Shown piece by piece: positions 52,250 to 63,129 of a stretch of 64,000 nt of DNA (its first letter is position 1; each line of letters begins with the position of its first letter). The DNA lies in NCBI RefSeq assembly GCF_021026345.1, contig NZ_JAJNCZ010000001.1, forward strand, positions 806,001-870,000, in the 5' to 3' direction. The DNA is from Rhizobium sp. GN54. GTDB taxonomy: Bacteria > Pseudomonadota > Alphaproteobacteria > Rhizobiales > Rhizobiaceae. Both the position numbers and the translations under genes were made by a program. The notes under the pieces are model-generated. The model was given only the letters and a program-made list of their open reading frames with translations. It was not told where the DNA came from and did no database searches.

Positions 52250-54385
52250 ATGTTCCTGTTGTCAAAGCTCAAAATCGCCCACCGCGTGATGCTGCTCGGC
52301 GCACTCGCCGTCACTGGCATCGCCGTGATCGCCGGAATCCTGCTCGTCCAGCGGCAGGTCGAGGCCCAGAGCCGCGAGGTCGGCTACCGGCTCGCCGCCC
52401 GCGAGGCCGAGTTCGCCAGCCTCTCCGCCGATTTCCTCGCCGCCCGGCTGAACGAGAAGGATTTCCTGCTCGCCCGCGAGATGGCCGCAAGTTCCGCCTT
52501 CGAAGCGACCGCCGATGCCGCGACGGCGCGCCTGGAGACGCTCCGCTCCACCGCCGAACCGGCGCTCTCGGCCGAACTTGAGGAGATCGAGGCGCGCTTT
52601 GCCGCCTATCGCACAGCCTTTGCCGGTCTCGTCGCGGTCAACGGGGAACTGGGCCTCGACCAGTCCACCGGGCTGGAAGGCGCCATGCGCTCGGCCGTCC
52701 ACGACATCGAGGAACAGTTGCAGGGCGTCGAGGACATGGGCGTGCTCGCCAGCATGCTGATGCTGCGCCGCCACGAGAAGGACTTCATCCTGCGCCGCGA
52801 CCCGAAATACATCGATCGCCACGCCGAGGAGGCCGAAACCTTCACCGGCCTGGTGCGCAAGCTCTACCGGCCCGGCGCCCAGCGCCAGCGGGTGATGGAG
52901 CGGCTCGACGTCTACCGTAACGCCTTCCGCCTCTATGCCGAGGCGAGCCTGAGGGAAACCACCGCCCGTGCGGCGGTGAGCGCCGCCCATGCGGCGATCG
53001 AACCGGCGAAGGACCGCGCGACCGCGCTCCTGGCGGCAGGCCGCACCGACCACGTCAGGGCAACCGACGCCTCGGCGGCCCGCACGATCGCGGTGGTCGC
53101 CGCGCTCATTGCCGGTGCGGTGGCGGCATTGCTGCTGGCCGTCTGGCTCGTCGGCCGCTCGATCGTCCGCCCGATCGGCCAGATGACGGCGGCGATGCGC
53201 ACGCTTGCCGGCGGCCGCACGGAGATCGCCGTGCCGGGACTGGAGCGGCGCGACGAGATCGGCGCCATGGCGGCGGCGCTGGAAGTGTTCCGGCAGGCCG
53301 CGATCGACAACCGGCGGCTGGAGGAGCAGGCGGCGGCCGAGCGTGGCCGGGCCGAGGCCGAGCGCGTCGCCATCCAGGCGGCCGCCGAGGCCGAGGCGAA
53401 TGAGCGGCTGATGCAGGCGACCGGCGGGCTTGCCGGCGGCCTGCGGCGTCTCGCCGACGGCGACCTCGATTTCGCCCTGGTCGAGCCTTTCTCCCCCGAA
53501 TTCGAGGGGCTGCGCCACGATCTCAACCAGGCGCTCCGGCAACTCGGCGGGACGCTGGCGCAGATCGCCACCGCCGGCATCACCATCGACGGCGGCAGCC
53601 GCGAGATCAGCGCCAGCGCCGAGACGCTGTCCGGCCGCACCGAGCGGCAGGCAGCGGCGCTGGAGGAGACGGCGGCCGCGCTCGACGAGATCACGGCCAA
53701 CGTCACCCAGGCTGCGGAACGGGCGCAGGAGGCCCGAGACGTCGCCACCCGCGCCAACGCCAATGCCGAGCGCACCGCCGAGCTCGTCGGCGGCACGGTC
53801 GGCGCGATGGAGCGGATCGAGCAATCATCGCGGCGGATCTCCAGCATCATCGGCGTCATCGACGAGATCGCCTTCCAGACCAATCTTTTGGCGCTCAACG
53901 CCGGCGTCGAGGCGGCGCGTGCCGGCGAGGCGGGCCGCGGCTTCGCCGTCGTGGCCCAGGAGGTGCGCGAACTCGCCCAGCGTTCGGCGGTGGCCGCAAG
54001 GGAAATCAAGGACCTGATCCGCCAGTCGAGCAGCGAGGTCGAGGACGGCGTCGGCATCGTCCGCAACACCGGCACGGCGTTGGAGGCGATCGGCAGCGAG
54101 GTCAAGGCGATCCACGCCCTCATGGAGGCGATCGCCGTCTCCGCCCGCGAGCAGTCTCTGGGCCTGAAGGAGGTCAACCAGGCCGTCAACCAGATGGATC
54201 AGGGCACCCAGCAGAACGCCGCCATGGTGGAGGAGAACAACGCCGCCAGCGCCGTCCTCGCCGCCCAGGCCGAGCGCCTGCGCGACCTCGTCGCCGCATT
54301 CCGGCTGCCGGAAGCGACCGAGGCGCGCGACGACGTCGCCGACGCGCAGCGTCGGATCCTGCGGTTTTCCCGACAGGCGGGCTGA
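52250..54385 (+). CDS. Methyl-accepting chemotaxis protein
   Basis: This 711-aa transmembrane chemoreceptor has TM1 at ~11-33 and a periplasmic helical sensor (~35-275) with two EKDF repeats ([13 protein letters not shown] and [13 protein letters not shown]) of the helical bimodular (HBM) type. TM2 lies at ~279-301, followed by HAMP ([20 protein letters not shown]) and a second HAMP-like segment. The cytoplasmic signalling domain has the conserved hairpin [20 protein letters not shown] and [17 protein letters not shown]. There is no C-terminal pentapeptide for CheR/CheB docking. The ligand is unknown. It is not next to other che genes. Confidence 0.95.
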   Translation: MFLLSKLKIAHRVMLLGALAVTGIAVIAGILLVQRQVEAQSREVGYRLAAREAEFASLSADFLAARLNEKDFLLAREMAASSAFEATADAATARLETLRSTAEPALSAELEEIEARFAAYRTAFAGLVAVNGELGLDQSTGLEGAMRSAVHDIEEQLQGVEDMGVLASMLMLRRHEKDFILRRDPKYIDRHAEEAETFTGLVRKLYRPGAQRQRVMERLDVYRNAFRLYAEASLRETTARAAVSAAHAAIEPAKDRATALLAAGRTDHVRATDASAARTIAVVAALIAGAVAALLLAVWLVGRSIVRPIGQMTAAMRTLAGGRTEIAVPGLERRDEIGAMAAALEVFRQAAIDNRRLEEQAAAERGRAEAERVAIQAAAEAEANERLMQATGGLAGGLRRLADGDLDFALVEPFSPEFEGLRHDLNQALRQLGGTLAQIATAGITIDGGSREISASAETLSGRTERQAAALEETAAALDEITANVTQAAERAQEARDVATRANANAERTAELVGGTVGAMERIEQSSRRISSIIGVIDEIAFQTNLLALNAGVEAARAGEAGRGFAVVAQEVRELAQRSAVAAREIKDLIRQSSSEVEDGVGIVRNTGTALEAIGSEVKAIHALMEAIAVSAREQSLGLKEVNQAVNQMDQGTQQNAAMVEENNAASAVLAAQAERLRDLVAAFRLPEATEARDDVADAQRRILRFSRQAG

Positions 54386-54404
54386 ACGGCCGGCCCCGCT
54401 CGCC

Positions 54405-54461
54405 CTGCCGCGGCCTGCCCGGGATTGCGGGCCGCGGCAGATCCCTGACGGGCTCGCCCGT
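54405..54461 (+). terminator. Hairpins after the chemoreceptor gene
   Basis: An 11-bp stem (ctgccgcggcc 54405-54415 with ggccgcggcag 54430-54440) is followed by a smaller acggg-ctcg-cccgt hairpin (54448-54461). No long U-tract is present. Confidence 0.5.
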
Positions 54462-54649
54462 TACCCTGTCACCGGCGCGATGTTGCCATGCAACGGATCG
54501 GCGTCTATACAGCGGGAACTCACCCCGGACCCGGTGAAACCCCGGGTGGCTCTTCTGGCCGCCGATCCGCCAGACAACGCAAAAGCATCAGACCAGTCGC
54601 ATGCCGGACCAAGCCCCGGCCTGGATGCTCTCATTTTGCGAAGTTCTCC

Positions 54650-56134
54650 ATGAAAACCACGCTATCCGCCTACCGGCGCGAATGGTTCTGCAACATTCGT
54701 GCCGACATTCTCTCAGGGATCGTCGTCGCCCTGGCCCTCATTCCCGAAGCCATCGGCTTCTCCGTCATCGCCGGCGTCGATCCCAAGGTCGGCCTGTTCG
54801 CCTCCTTCGCCATCGCCTGCGTCTCCGCCTTTGCCGGCGGCCGGCCCGGCATGATCTCGGCTGCGACAGCGGCGACCGCCGTCCTGATGGTGACGCTCGT
54901 CAAGGAGCACGGGCTGCAATACCTCTTCGCCGCCACGCTCCTGATGGGCGCGATCCAGATTCTGGCCGGCATGTTCAAGCTCGGCCGGGTGATGCGCTTC
55001 GTCTCGCGCTCGGTCATAACAGGCTTCGTCAATGCGCTGGCGATCCTGATCTTCATGGCGCAGATGCCCGAGCTCGTCGGCGTGCCGCACCTGACCTATG
55101 TGATGATCGCCGCCGGCCTCGCCATCATTTACCTCTTCCCCTACGTGACCAAGGCCGTGCCGTCGCCGCTCGTGGCGATCCTCGTTCTGACCGCGATCGC
55201 CTGGTGGGGCGGGCTGGACCTGCGCACCGTCGGCGATCTCGGCGAGCTACCCGCAGCGCTCCCCGTCTTCGCCCTGCCGCAGGTGCCGCTGACCTTCGAG
55301 ACGCTGCAGATCATCTTTCCCTATTCGGTGGCGCTCGCCGCGGTCGGCCTGCTGGAATCGCTCCTGACGGCGCAGATCGTCGACGACATGACCGACACGA
55401 CGAGCTCGAAGAGCCAGGAGTGCATCGGCCAGGGCGCCAGCAACATCGCCTCCGGCCTGATCGGCGGCATGGGCGGCTGCGCCATGATCGGCCAGTCGGT
55501 GATCAACGTCACGTCAGGTGGCCGCGGGCGGCTGTCGACCTTCGTCGCCGGCGCCTTTCTGCTGTTCCTGATCCTCGTCCTCGACGACCTCGTCCGCATC
55601 ATCCCGATGGCCGCACTGGTGGCGGTGATGATCATGGTCTCGATCGGCACGTTTTCCTGGCGCTCGGTGCTCGACCTGCGCCGTAATCCGCTGTCGTCCT
55701 CGATCGTGATGCTGGCGACGGTGGTGACGACGGTCGGCACGCATGATCTCGCCAAGGGCGTGCTGGTCGGCGTGCTTCTCTCCGGCGTCTTCTTCGCCGG
55801 CAAGGTCGCGCGGCTCTTCCGAGTACGCACCGGGATCGATGCCGGCGGCAGCGTTCGCACCTATGTGGTCGAGGGCCAGGTCTTCTTCGCCTCAACGGAA
55901 AGCTTCGTCGCCGCCTTCGATTTCGCCGAGGCGGTGGAGAAGGTGGTCATCGACGTCTCCGGCGCCCACCTCTGGGACATCAGCGCCGTCGGTGCGCTGG
56001 ACAAGGTTGTGCTGAAGTATCGCCGTCACGGCATCGACGTCGAGGTGCGCGGCCTGAACGAGGCGAGTGCCCACATGCTCGACCGCTTCGCGGTGCACGA
56101 CAAGGACGGCGCAGCACTGCCTGCATCGCACTGA
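54650..56134 (+). CDS. SulP family anion transporter with STAS domain
   Basis: This 494-aa inner-membrane transporter of the SLC26/SulP family carries sulfate, bicarbonate or other anions. The start at 54650 gives [20 protein letters not shown]; the frame is open further upstream without coding character. The family motif [20 protein letters not shown] is at the front, about ten to twelve membrane segments follow, and [20 protein letters not shown] is in the core. The C-terminal STAS domain ([20 protein letters not shown], Ser in the DIS motif) regulates transport. The substrate is not fixed by sequence. Confidence 0.93.
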   Translation: MKTTLSAYRREWFCNIRADILSGIVVALALIPEAIGFSVIAGVDPKVGLFASFAIACVSAFAGGRPGMISAATAATAVLMVTLVKEHGLQYLFAATLLMGAIQILAGMFKLGRVMRFVSRSVITGFVNALAILIFMAQMPELVGVPHLTYVMIAAGLAIIYLFPYVTKAVPSPLVAILVLTAIAWWGGLDLRTVGDLGELPAALPVFALPQVPLTFETLQIIFPYSVALAAVGLLESLLTAQIVDDMTDTTSSKSQECIGQGASNIASGLIGGMGGCAMIGQSVINVTSGGRGRLSTFVAGAFLLFLILVLDDLVRIIPMAALVAVMIMVSIGTFSWRSVLDLRRNPLSSSIVMLATVVTTVGTHDLAKGVLVGVLLSGVFFAGKVARLFRVRTGIDAGGSVRTYVVEGQVFFASTESFVAAFDFAEAVEKVVIDVSGAHLWDISAVGALDKVVLKYRRHGIDVEVRGLNEASAHMLDRFAVHDKDGAALPASH

Positions 56135-56153
56135 GTGGTCCAATCGGGCATGG

Positions 56154-56179
56154 AAAACCCGGCGGGATCGCCGCCGGGT
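56154..56179 (-). terminator. Terminator of the periplasmic protein gene (and SulP)
   Basis: The 9-bp perfect stem (56157-56165 with 56171-56179) has a 5-nt loop. On the minus strand it runs into tttt, so it fits the leftward gene ending at 56207 and may act in both directions. Confidence 0.8.
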
Positions 56180-56206
56180 CGCTCATCGTCGGTCGCAGGG
56201 CCGTTG

Positions 56207-57394
56207 CTAGTCGTTCGCCGTCACCGTCACGCCCAGCACCTGCGGGATCGTGTTCGGCGCGCCCATGGCGGCGCCCATGATCATCGGGAAGGGGACCGGG
56301 GCTGCCGGGGCCGCGGTGATCGTCAGGCTTCGCGGGTCGTCGAGATAGGTATTGACCGCCTGGGCGATCTGGTTCTGCAACTCGGGCATGTTGAGCTGCG
56401 CGATCATCAGCGGCGCAAGGCCCTTCAGCGACTGCGCCATCTGCTCGCCGCTGACGCCCTGTTCGGCGCCGACGACGTCCAGCACCTTCTTCGTCAGCGA
56501 GGCATCGACGAAGCTGACCTTGGCGCTGTTGAAGGTCAGTTGCTGCATCAGCCCCAGCATCGACATGCCGAGCGCGTTGTTGGCTTCATCGCTTTTGGGG
56601 TTGGCCTGGCTCGCCTCGATCGCCTCGCGCATCGCGTTGATGAAGTCCAGCGTATAGCCGGAAATGGCGAAGGTGAGGTCGAGCCGGCCGATATCGTCGA
56701 AGTCGAGCGCGTATTCGTCGACCGTCATCAGGCCGGTGTCGAGCGCCCAGCCGCCCTTCATGCTGGCCTTGCCGCTGATCGTGGTCAGGCCCAGCTTCTG
56801 GATCGTCTCGCGGCTCTTCGGGTCGTCGACCTGGGTGAGGTCTGCCTTGATGCCGGAGACCGTGCCGTCATAGTCGAGCCCGACATTGCCGGCGCGGCGG
56901 ACGACGTTGCCCTCCATGCCGGAGAGGGAGAAGACCTCGGTGCCCTTGTTTATGACGGTGATCGGGCCGGAGCTGGCGCGCTCGTAGAAGAGCATGGTGT
57001 CGAGCGAGGTGCCGTCGGCCTTCGCCGGGATGACGAGCCCGCCGAGCTCCATGCCGCTCGCCGTGATGGTCGTGTCGCCCTCGGTGCGGTTGACGTCGGC
57101 GAACCGGACCGTCTCGACCGTATAGCCGCCGTCGCCGCTTTCCGCCACGCCCTCGAGCCTGACGTCGCCGATCTCCGCCGGCTCGCCGCCGGTCGACGTC
57201 ACCTTCGTGCCCTGGAGGGTCAGGGTGTCGCCGTCGGTGGCGATGCTGGCGAAAGAGACGGTCAGCCCGCTTGCGCCGTTCGCCGCATTGAGCTTGGCGA
57301 CGAGGTCGGCGCCGTCCAGCGCGAAGGCGGGGCCTGCAAGGGCTGCAAGCGCAACGCCTGTCAGCGTCGTGCGGAGAGTGCGGTAATGAAACAT
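56207..57394 (-). CDS. Hypothetical exported protein (395 aa)
   Basis: The start at 57394 (MFHYRTLRTTLTGVALAALA) has GAGGAATTCC upstream. A Sec signal is cleaved around AFALDGADL. The mature protein is built of short beta-like segments (SGLTVSFASIATDGDTLTLQ, GGYTVETVRFADVNR, DTTITASGMELGGLVIP), then more helical parts (AMREAIEASQANPKSDEAN, MPELQNQIAQAVNTYLDD), and a C-terminal VPFPMIMGAAMGAPNTIPQV. No domain is recognised and there are no cysteines in the mature part. It looks like a periplasmic or outer-membrane-associated protein conserved in Rhizobiales; function is unknown. Confidence 0.8.
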   Translation of the reverse strand: MFHYRTLRTTLTGVALAALAGPAFALDGADLVAKLNAANGASGLTVSFASIATDGDTLTLQGTKVTSTGGEPAEIGDVRLEGVAESGDGGYTVETVRFADVNRTEGDTTITASGMELGGLVIPAKADGTSLDTMLFYERASSGPITVINKGTEVFSLSGMEGNVVRRAGNVGLDYDGTVSGIKADLTQVDDPKSRETIQKLGLTTISGKASMKGGWALDTGLMTVDEYALDFDDIGRLDLTFAISGYTLDFINAMREAIEASQANPKSDEANNALGMSMLGLMQQLTFNSAKVSFVDASLTKKVLDVVGAEQGVSGEQMAQSLKGLAPLMIAQLNMPELQNQIAQAVNTYLDDPRSLTITAAPAAPVPFPMIMGAAMGAPNTIPQVLGVTVTAND

Positions 57395-57607
57395 CGGAAT
57401 TCCTCTTATCTGGCAATAGGATGACGGGTGCCGTCCCCGCACTTATACGTGTGGCGCGCGGACAATATTCGCGCGCGGTTAAGCATCCGTGCAAGGCCAG
57501 TCTAGTGGGCGAAGGGCCCGGAAATGTGACCTGCACCCGCGCGGCTATCCACAGCGCAATCGCCCGGATTTCTTGCCGCGAATCGGCTAGTTCGCTAGTC
57601 AAGTCCC

Positions 57608-59887
<2,280 letters not shown>

Positions 59888-59888
59888 A

Positions 59889-59988
59889 GCATGTCGCGCA
59901 AAAGTGTGCAGCGGTTTTGCGATAACGACATGCAAAAAAGGAGGCCAAAGCGTGCAGAGCGAATCCGGAGGATCGCAACACGCTTTGG
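59889..59988. repeat. Rhizobial-type dispersed intergenic element (two tandem hairpins)
   Basis: Hairpin A pairs gcatgtcg (59889-59896) with cgacatgc (59926-59933), with an inner cgcaaaa/ttttgcg stem. Hairpin B pairs ccaaagcgtg (59945-59954) with cacgctttgg (59979-59988). The sequence of hairpin A matches an element I recall as common between genes of Rhizobium and Ensifer. It also places a stem followed by aaaaaa right after parC. Confidence 0.75.
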
Positions 59989-59991
59989 TGT

Positions 59992-60390
59992 TCAGGACCT
60001 GGAGGGCAGGGGGGCGGTGAAGTCACGCAGGAAGCGTGTCGCCCCGTCCTCATCGATCTCGCCGGCGGCCACGCCGAGCACGAGTTCGATCACCAGACCC
60101 TGATCCGCCCGGATCAGGTGGCCGTTGATGTAGAGAAACATGAAGGCCGCCAGGAATCCGGTGCGCTTGTTGCCGTCCGAGAAGGGATGGTTGCGGACGA
60201 TACCGTAGAGGTAGGCGGCGGCGAGTACGAACAGGTCATCCTCGCCGTAAGCCGCCTTGTGCTGTGGCCGCGCGAGCGCCGCTTCCAGCGCGTTTTCGTC
60301 CTTCAGTCCCGGCAGGCCACCATGTTCTCGCAACTGGTCGCCATGGACGAGTTCGATGGCCTCGCGAGTGAGCCACTTCAGCTGGTTCAT
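59992..60390 (-). CDS. Doc-type (Fic fold) death-on-curing toxin
   Basis: This 132-aa Fic-superfamily toxin has the active-site loop HPFSDGNKRTG (His68 to Arg76), close to the Doc form HxFxDANKR. Doc proteins phosphorylate EF-Tu and stop translation. The N-terminus ELVHGDQLREHGGLPGLKDE and the DENALEAALARPQHKAAYGE segment are typical of Doc. The gene starts inside the antitoxin stop (ATGA), giving a coupled antitoxin-toxin operon. Confidence 0.93.
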   Translation of the reverse strand: MNQLKWLTREAIELVHGDQLREHGGLPGLKDENALEAALARPQHKAAYGEDDLFVLAAAYLYGIVRNHPFSDGNKRTGFLAAFMFLYINGHLIRADQGLVIELVLGVAAGEIDEDGATRFLRDFTAPLPSRS

Positions 60391-60608
60391 TTGGCGAGTT
60401 CGCGCAGGGCGACACGGTATTTCTCCATGCCGATGCTCGCGGCGCGGAGCTGTTCGGCGAGCCCGGCATTTTGCGGAACGAGCGTGAGCTGGCCGTTTTC
60501 TTCCGTCACGGAAAATTCGTCCCCCGCCTTCAATCCCAGACGCTCCAGCACCTCTTTCGGGATGATGATGCCTTCGGAGTTGCCGATCTTGCGGATGGTG
60601 ACGTTCAT
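60387..60608 (-). CDS. AbrB/MazE-type antitoxin
   Basis: This 73-aa swapped-hairpin DNA-binding protein starts MNVTIRKIGNSEGIIIPKEV (60608), followed by LERLGLKAGDEFSVTEENGQ; an earlier in-frame ATG at 60662 lies over the operator. The C-terminal arm (AASIGMEKYRVALRELAK) should bind the Doc toxin. Here an AbrB-type antitoxin replaces the Phd type of the classical Phd/Doc module. Confidence 0.92.
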   Translation of the reverse strand: MNVTIRKIGNSEGIIIPKEVLERLGLKAGDEFSVTEENGQLTLVPQNAGLAEQLRAASIGMEKYRVALRELAK

Positions 60609-60619
60609 GGCAGTGTCCT

Positions 60620-60644
60620 CATGTTGCAACGGTGTTATAACATG
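60620..60644. promoter_or_regulatory. Operator-like dyad upstream of the AbrB-type/Doc module
   Basis: catgtt (60620-60625) and aacatg (60639-60644) are inverted around two smaller palindromes, gttgcaac (60623-60630) and tgttataaca (60633-60642). It lies 12-36 bases before the antitoxin start, fitting autoregulation. Confidence 0.55.
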
Positions 60645-60671
60645 GATCGCGAGCCGTCGCAATTCGAGCGG

Positions 60672-61592
60672 TCAGGCCTGTGTCGCGGCGATCTCCGGGC
60701 AGCCTTTCAGCCGGCGTGCCGCCCTGGCCTTGCTGTGCATCTGCCACAGCGAATGGGCGAACAGCGCCGCAATCAGGATCGATCCGCCCACAAGCGTCTG
60801 GCCGGAGGGGCGCTCGGTGAAGATGATCCACACCCAGATCGGCGCAAGGATGGTCTCCAGCAGGTAGAACATGCCGACCTCGGGCGCGGAGAGATAGCGC
60901 GGGCCGGTGGCGAGGCACCAGAACGCCAGCGGGATCATCACGAGCCCGTTGAAAAGGATGAAGCCGGGCTGTTCGATCTGGAACGCCCCGCCCGGCAGCA
61001 TGGTTAGGGCGACGGCGGCGGGGATGACGGCGGCGACGAGCGGCACGAACCCCATGTCGGCGCCGCTCTTGCGGCTGACGGTGATCGCGCTGGCGAGCAC
61101 GAACGCGTTCAGGGCTGCCATCACATCGCCGAAGAGATTGCCGCTGACCAGTCCGTCCTGCACGATCAGCGCCACGCCGCACACCATGGCGGCCATGGCG
61201 AGCAGCGTCGCGTTGGCCGGCCGCTCGCCGAGGAAGATCCAGGAGAGCAATGCCGCGAACATCGAGGTGAAGGCGAGGATGAAGACCACGTTCGCCGTCG
61301 TCGTGTTGAAGACCGCGAGCATGAAGGTCATCGACCCGATGCCGTAGAGCGCGCCGGCCAGGATGCCCGCGCGGCCCGGAACGAGCGTGAGCGGACGCCG
61401 GAGCAGGAGGCGCACGATCGACCACACGACGAAGGCGACGGTGCAGGTCGCAAGGCTGCGCACCGCCAGCACCGACCACACCTCGCCCTGCGCGGAGCGG
61501 ATCAGAGGAATGTCGAAGGAGAGCGCGAGGCCGCCGATGGCGGTGATCAGCAGGCCCTTGCGGTGCAGGGCGGGGTCTTGGAGGTACGACAA
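60672..61592 (-). CDS. DMT-family (EamA) permease
   Basis: This 306-aa inner-membrane protein has ten hydrophobic helices in two EamA repeats (first LLITAIGGLALSFDIPLIR; second AALNAFVLASAITVSRKSG and MIPLAFWCLATGPRYLSAPE). Repeat ends carry the typical FLGERPANATLLAMAAMVCG and FTERPSGQTLVGGSILIAAL. Drug/metabolite transporters export or take up small metabolites; the substrate is unknown. It is downstream of bpt on the same strand, with a 15-bp gap, so probably co-transcribed. Confidence 0.92.
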   Translation of the reverse strand: MSYLQDPALHRKGLLITAIGGLALSFDIPLIRSAQGEVWSVLAVRSLATCTVAFVVWSIVRLLLRRPLTLVPGRAGILAGALYGIGSMTFMLAVFNTTTANVVFILAFTSMFAALLSWIFLGERPANATLLAMAAMVCGVALIVQDGLVSGNLFGDVMAALNAFVLASAITVSRKSGADMGFVPLVAAVIPAAVALTMLPGGAFQIEQPGFILFNGLVMIPLAFWCLATGPRYLSAPEVGMFYLLETILAPIWVWIIFTERPSGQTLVGGSILIAALFAHSLWQMHSKARAARRLKGCPEIAATQA

Positions 61593-61607
61593 GCGAAAAT
61601 CCGATTC

Positions 61608-62369
61608 TCAGTCAGAGGTTTCGCCATCATAGCGTTCCCAACCGCGTGCCATCAGGTGCTCCTGCGGCAAAAACTTTGTTTTATAGTCCATCTTCCGCGA
61701 TCCCTTGACCCAGTAGCCGAGATAGACATGGGGCAGGCCAAGCGCCTTGGCGCGCCGGACGTGGTCCAGGATCATGAAGGTTCCGAGCGAACGCTGGTCC
61801 TGGGCGGGATCGAAGAAGGAGTAGACCATCGACAGCCCGTCGCCCATCCGGTCCGTCAGCGCCACCGAAACCAGTTCGCCGCGCGGCCGCTCCTCCAGGC
61901 CCGATCCCTCCGCGCGCTTGCGGTACTCGATAATCTTGGTGTGGACATGGGTATCCTCCACCATCATCGCATAGTCGAGCACCGACATGTCGGACATGCC
62001 ACCCTTCTGGTGGCGGCGATCGAGGTAGCTGCGGAACAGGGAATACTGCTCGCTCGACGGTTCGGCCGGATACTCATAGCCCACGAGATCGGCATTGCCG
62101 GCGAGCACGCGCCGCATCGAGCGGGTCGGCCGGAACTCGTTGACGAGGATGCGCACCGAGATGCACGCCCGGCAGGTTTCGCAGGCGGGGCGGTAGGCGA
62201 TGTTCTGCGAACGGCGGAAGCCACCCTGGGTCAAGAGGTCGTTGAGTTCGGGCGCGCGCTCGCCGACCAGATGGGTGAACACCTTCCGCTCCATTTCATG
62301 CGGCAGGTACGGGCAAGCAGCCGGAGCCGTCAGATAGAACTGGGGAGCAGGGGTTGTTTGGGTATTCAT
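61608..62369 (-). CDS. bpt: Aspartate/glutamate leucyltransferase (Bpt, N-end rule)
   Basis: Bpt attaches leucine from Leu-tRNA to proteins with N-terminal Asp or Glu, marking them for ClpS-ClpAP degradation. The 253-aa protein has [20 protein letters not shown], the Cys motif [17 protein letters not shown], and the C-terminal [20 protein letters not shown], all family hallmarks. The start at 62369 is chosen over an ATG 21 bases upstream because it matches the family N-terminus. Confidence 0.95.
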   Translation of the reverse strand: MNTQTTPAPQFYLTAPAACPYLPHEMERKVFTHLVGERAPELNDLLTQGGFRRSQNIAYRPACETCRACISVRILVNEFRPTRSMRRVLAGNADLVGYEYPAEPSSEQYSLFRSYLDRRHQKGGMSDMSVLDYAMMVEDTHVHTKIIEYRKRAEGSGLEERPRGELVSVALTDRMGDGLSMVYSFFDPAQDQRSLGTFMILDHVRRAKALGLPHVYLGYWVKGSRKMDYKTKFLPQEHLMARGWERYDGETSD

Positions 62370-62557
62370 GTTTTCGGCGCGCGACTCCAACCGGGCCTGA
62401 CGATCAATATTAGCATGGCGCAGTTGAGCAAAAGGTCAACCGGTCCGGGCCGGGCGAAACATTACAAATGAAGGGCACCCGGAGCCTCCTTTCGAAGAAT
62501 GCCGACAGCGCAATGGCTGAGGCGCGGCTTCGGCGGGCGCACCGGATGCAAACGGTG

Positions 62558-63019
62558 CTAGGTGCTCGATCGCCTGACGACGACGGTGCCGAGCAGGAGA
62601 TCATGCAAGAGGCGGCTGCGGTCGGTGAAGAGACCGATCAGCAGGATGAACGGCGTCAAAAGCGCATTGCCGATCCAGAACAGCACGAGGTAGACGACGG
62701 AGGTGAGGAAATCCATCGGCCGCCCGTCGGTGCGCATGACGACGAGATCCATCACGTTCATGCCGACGCTCGCCTGGTTCGGCCCGCCGACCGTCAGGCC
62801 GAAATAGAGCATGGCGACAATGACGAACAGAGCCGGATAGAGCATCCAGCCGAGCCCCAGCGTGATGATGCCGAGAAAGAAGACGACCACCGCCGCCGGC
62901 ACCCAGAGGAGCGCCACGATCGCATAGTCGATCAGGAAGGCGAAGATCCGTCGCGACAGCACGCCGCGGTAGGCGCGCCAGTCCGTGCTCGGCAGACGAA
63001 CCTCGTCAATATTGCTCAT
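62558..63019 (-). CDS. RDD family membrane protein
   Basis: This 153-aa protein has the RDD signature (SRRIFAFLIDYAIVALLW) and three to four hydrophobic segments, ending with DRSRLLHDLLLGTVVV, where the Arg and two acidic residues of the family recur. The start at 63019 gives MSNIDEVRLPSTDWRAYRG. The function of RDD proteins is uncertain (some are linked to ion exchange). It lies between hemB and bpt on the same strand. Confidence 0.9.
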   Translation of the reverse strand: MSNIDEVRLPSTDWRAYRGVLSRRIFAFLIDYAIVALLWVPAAVVVFFLGIITLGLGWMLYPALFVIVAMLYFGLTVGGPNQASVGMNVMDLVVMRTDGRPMDFLTSVVYLVLFWIGNALLTPFILLIGLFTDRSRLLHDLLLGTVVVRRSST

Positions 63020-63129
63020 CGAATGGCTCCTACGTTCAATCATGTTCCTGATATGGGAATTGCCGGTGCGAATGCAACAAACGCACGCGGTATCCTCCGG
63101 AAAGCCGATGCGACGACCTGTTCGGGCCG

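Noticed and set aside
54488-54649. In-frame N-terminal extension of the SulP transporter
   Set aside because: The extra 54 residues have no coding character or homology; the SulP family starts near [12 protein letters not shown].
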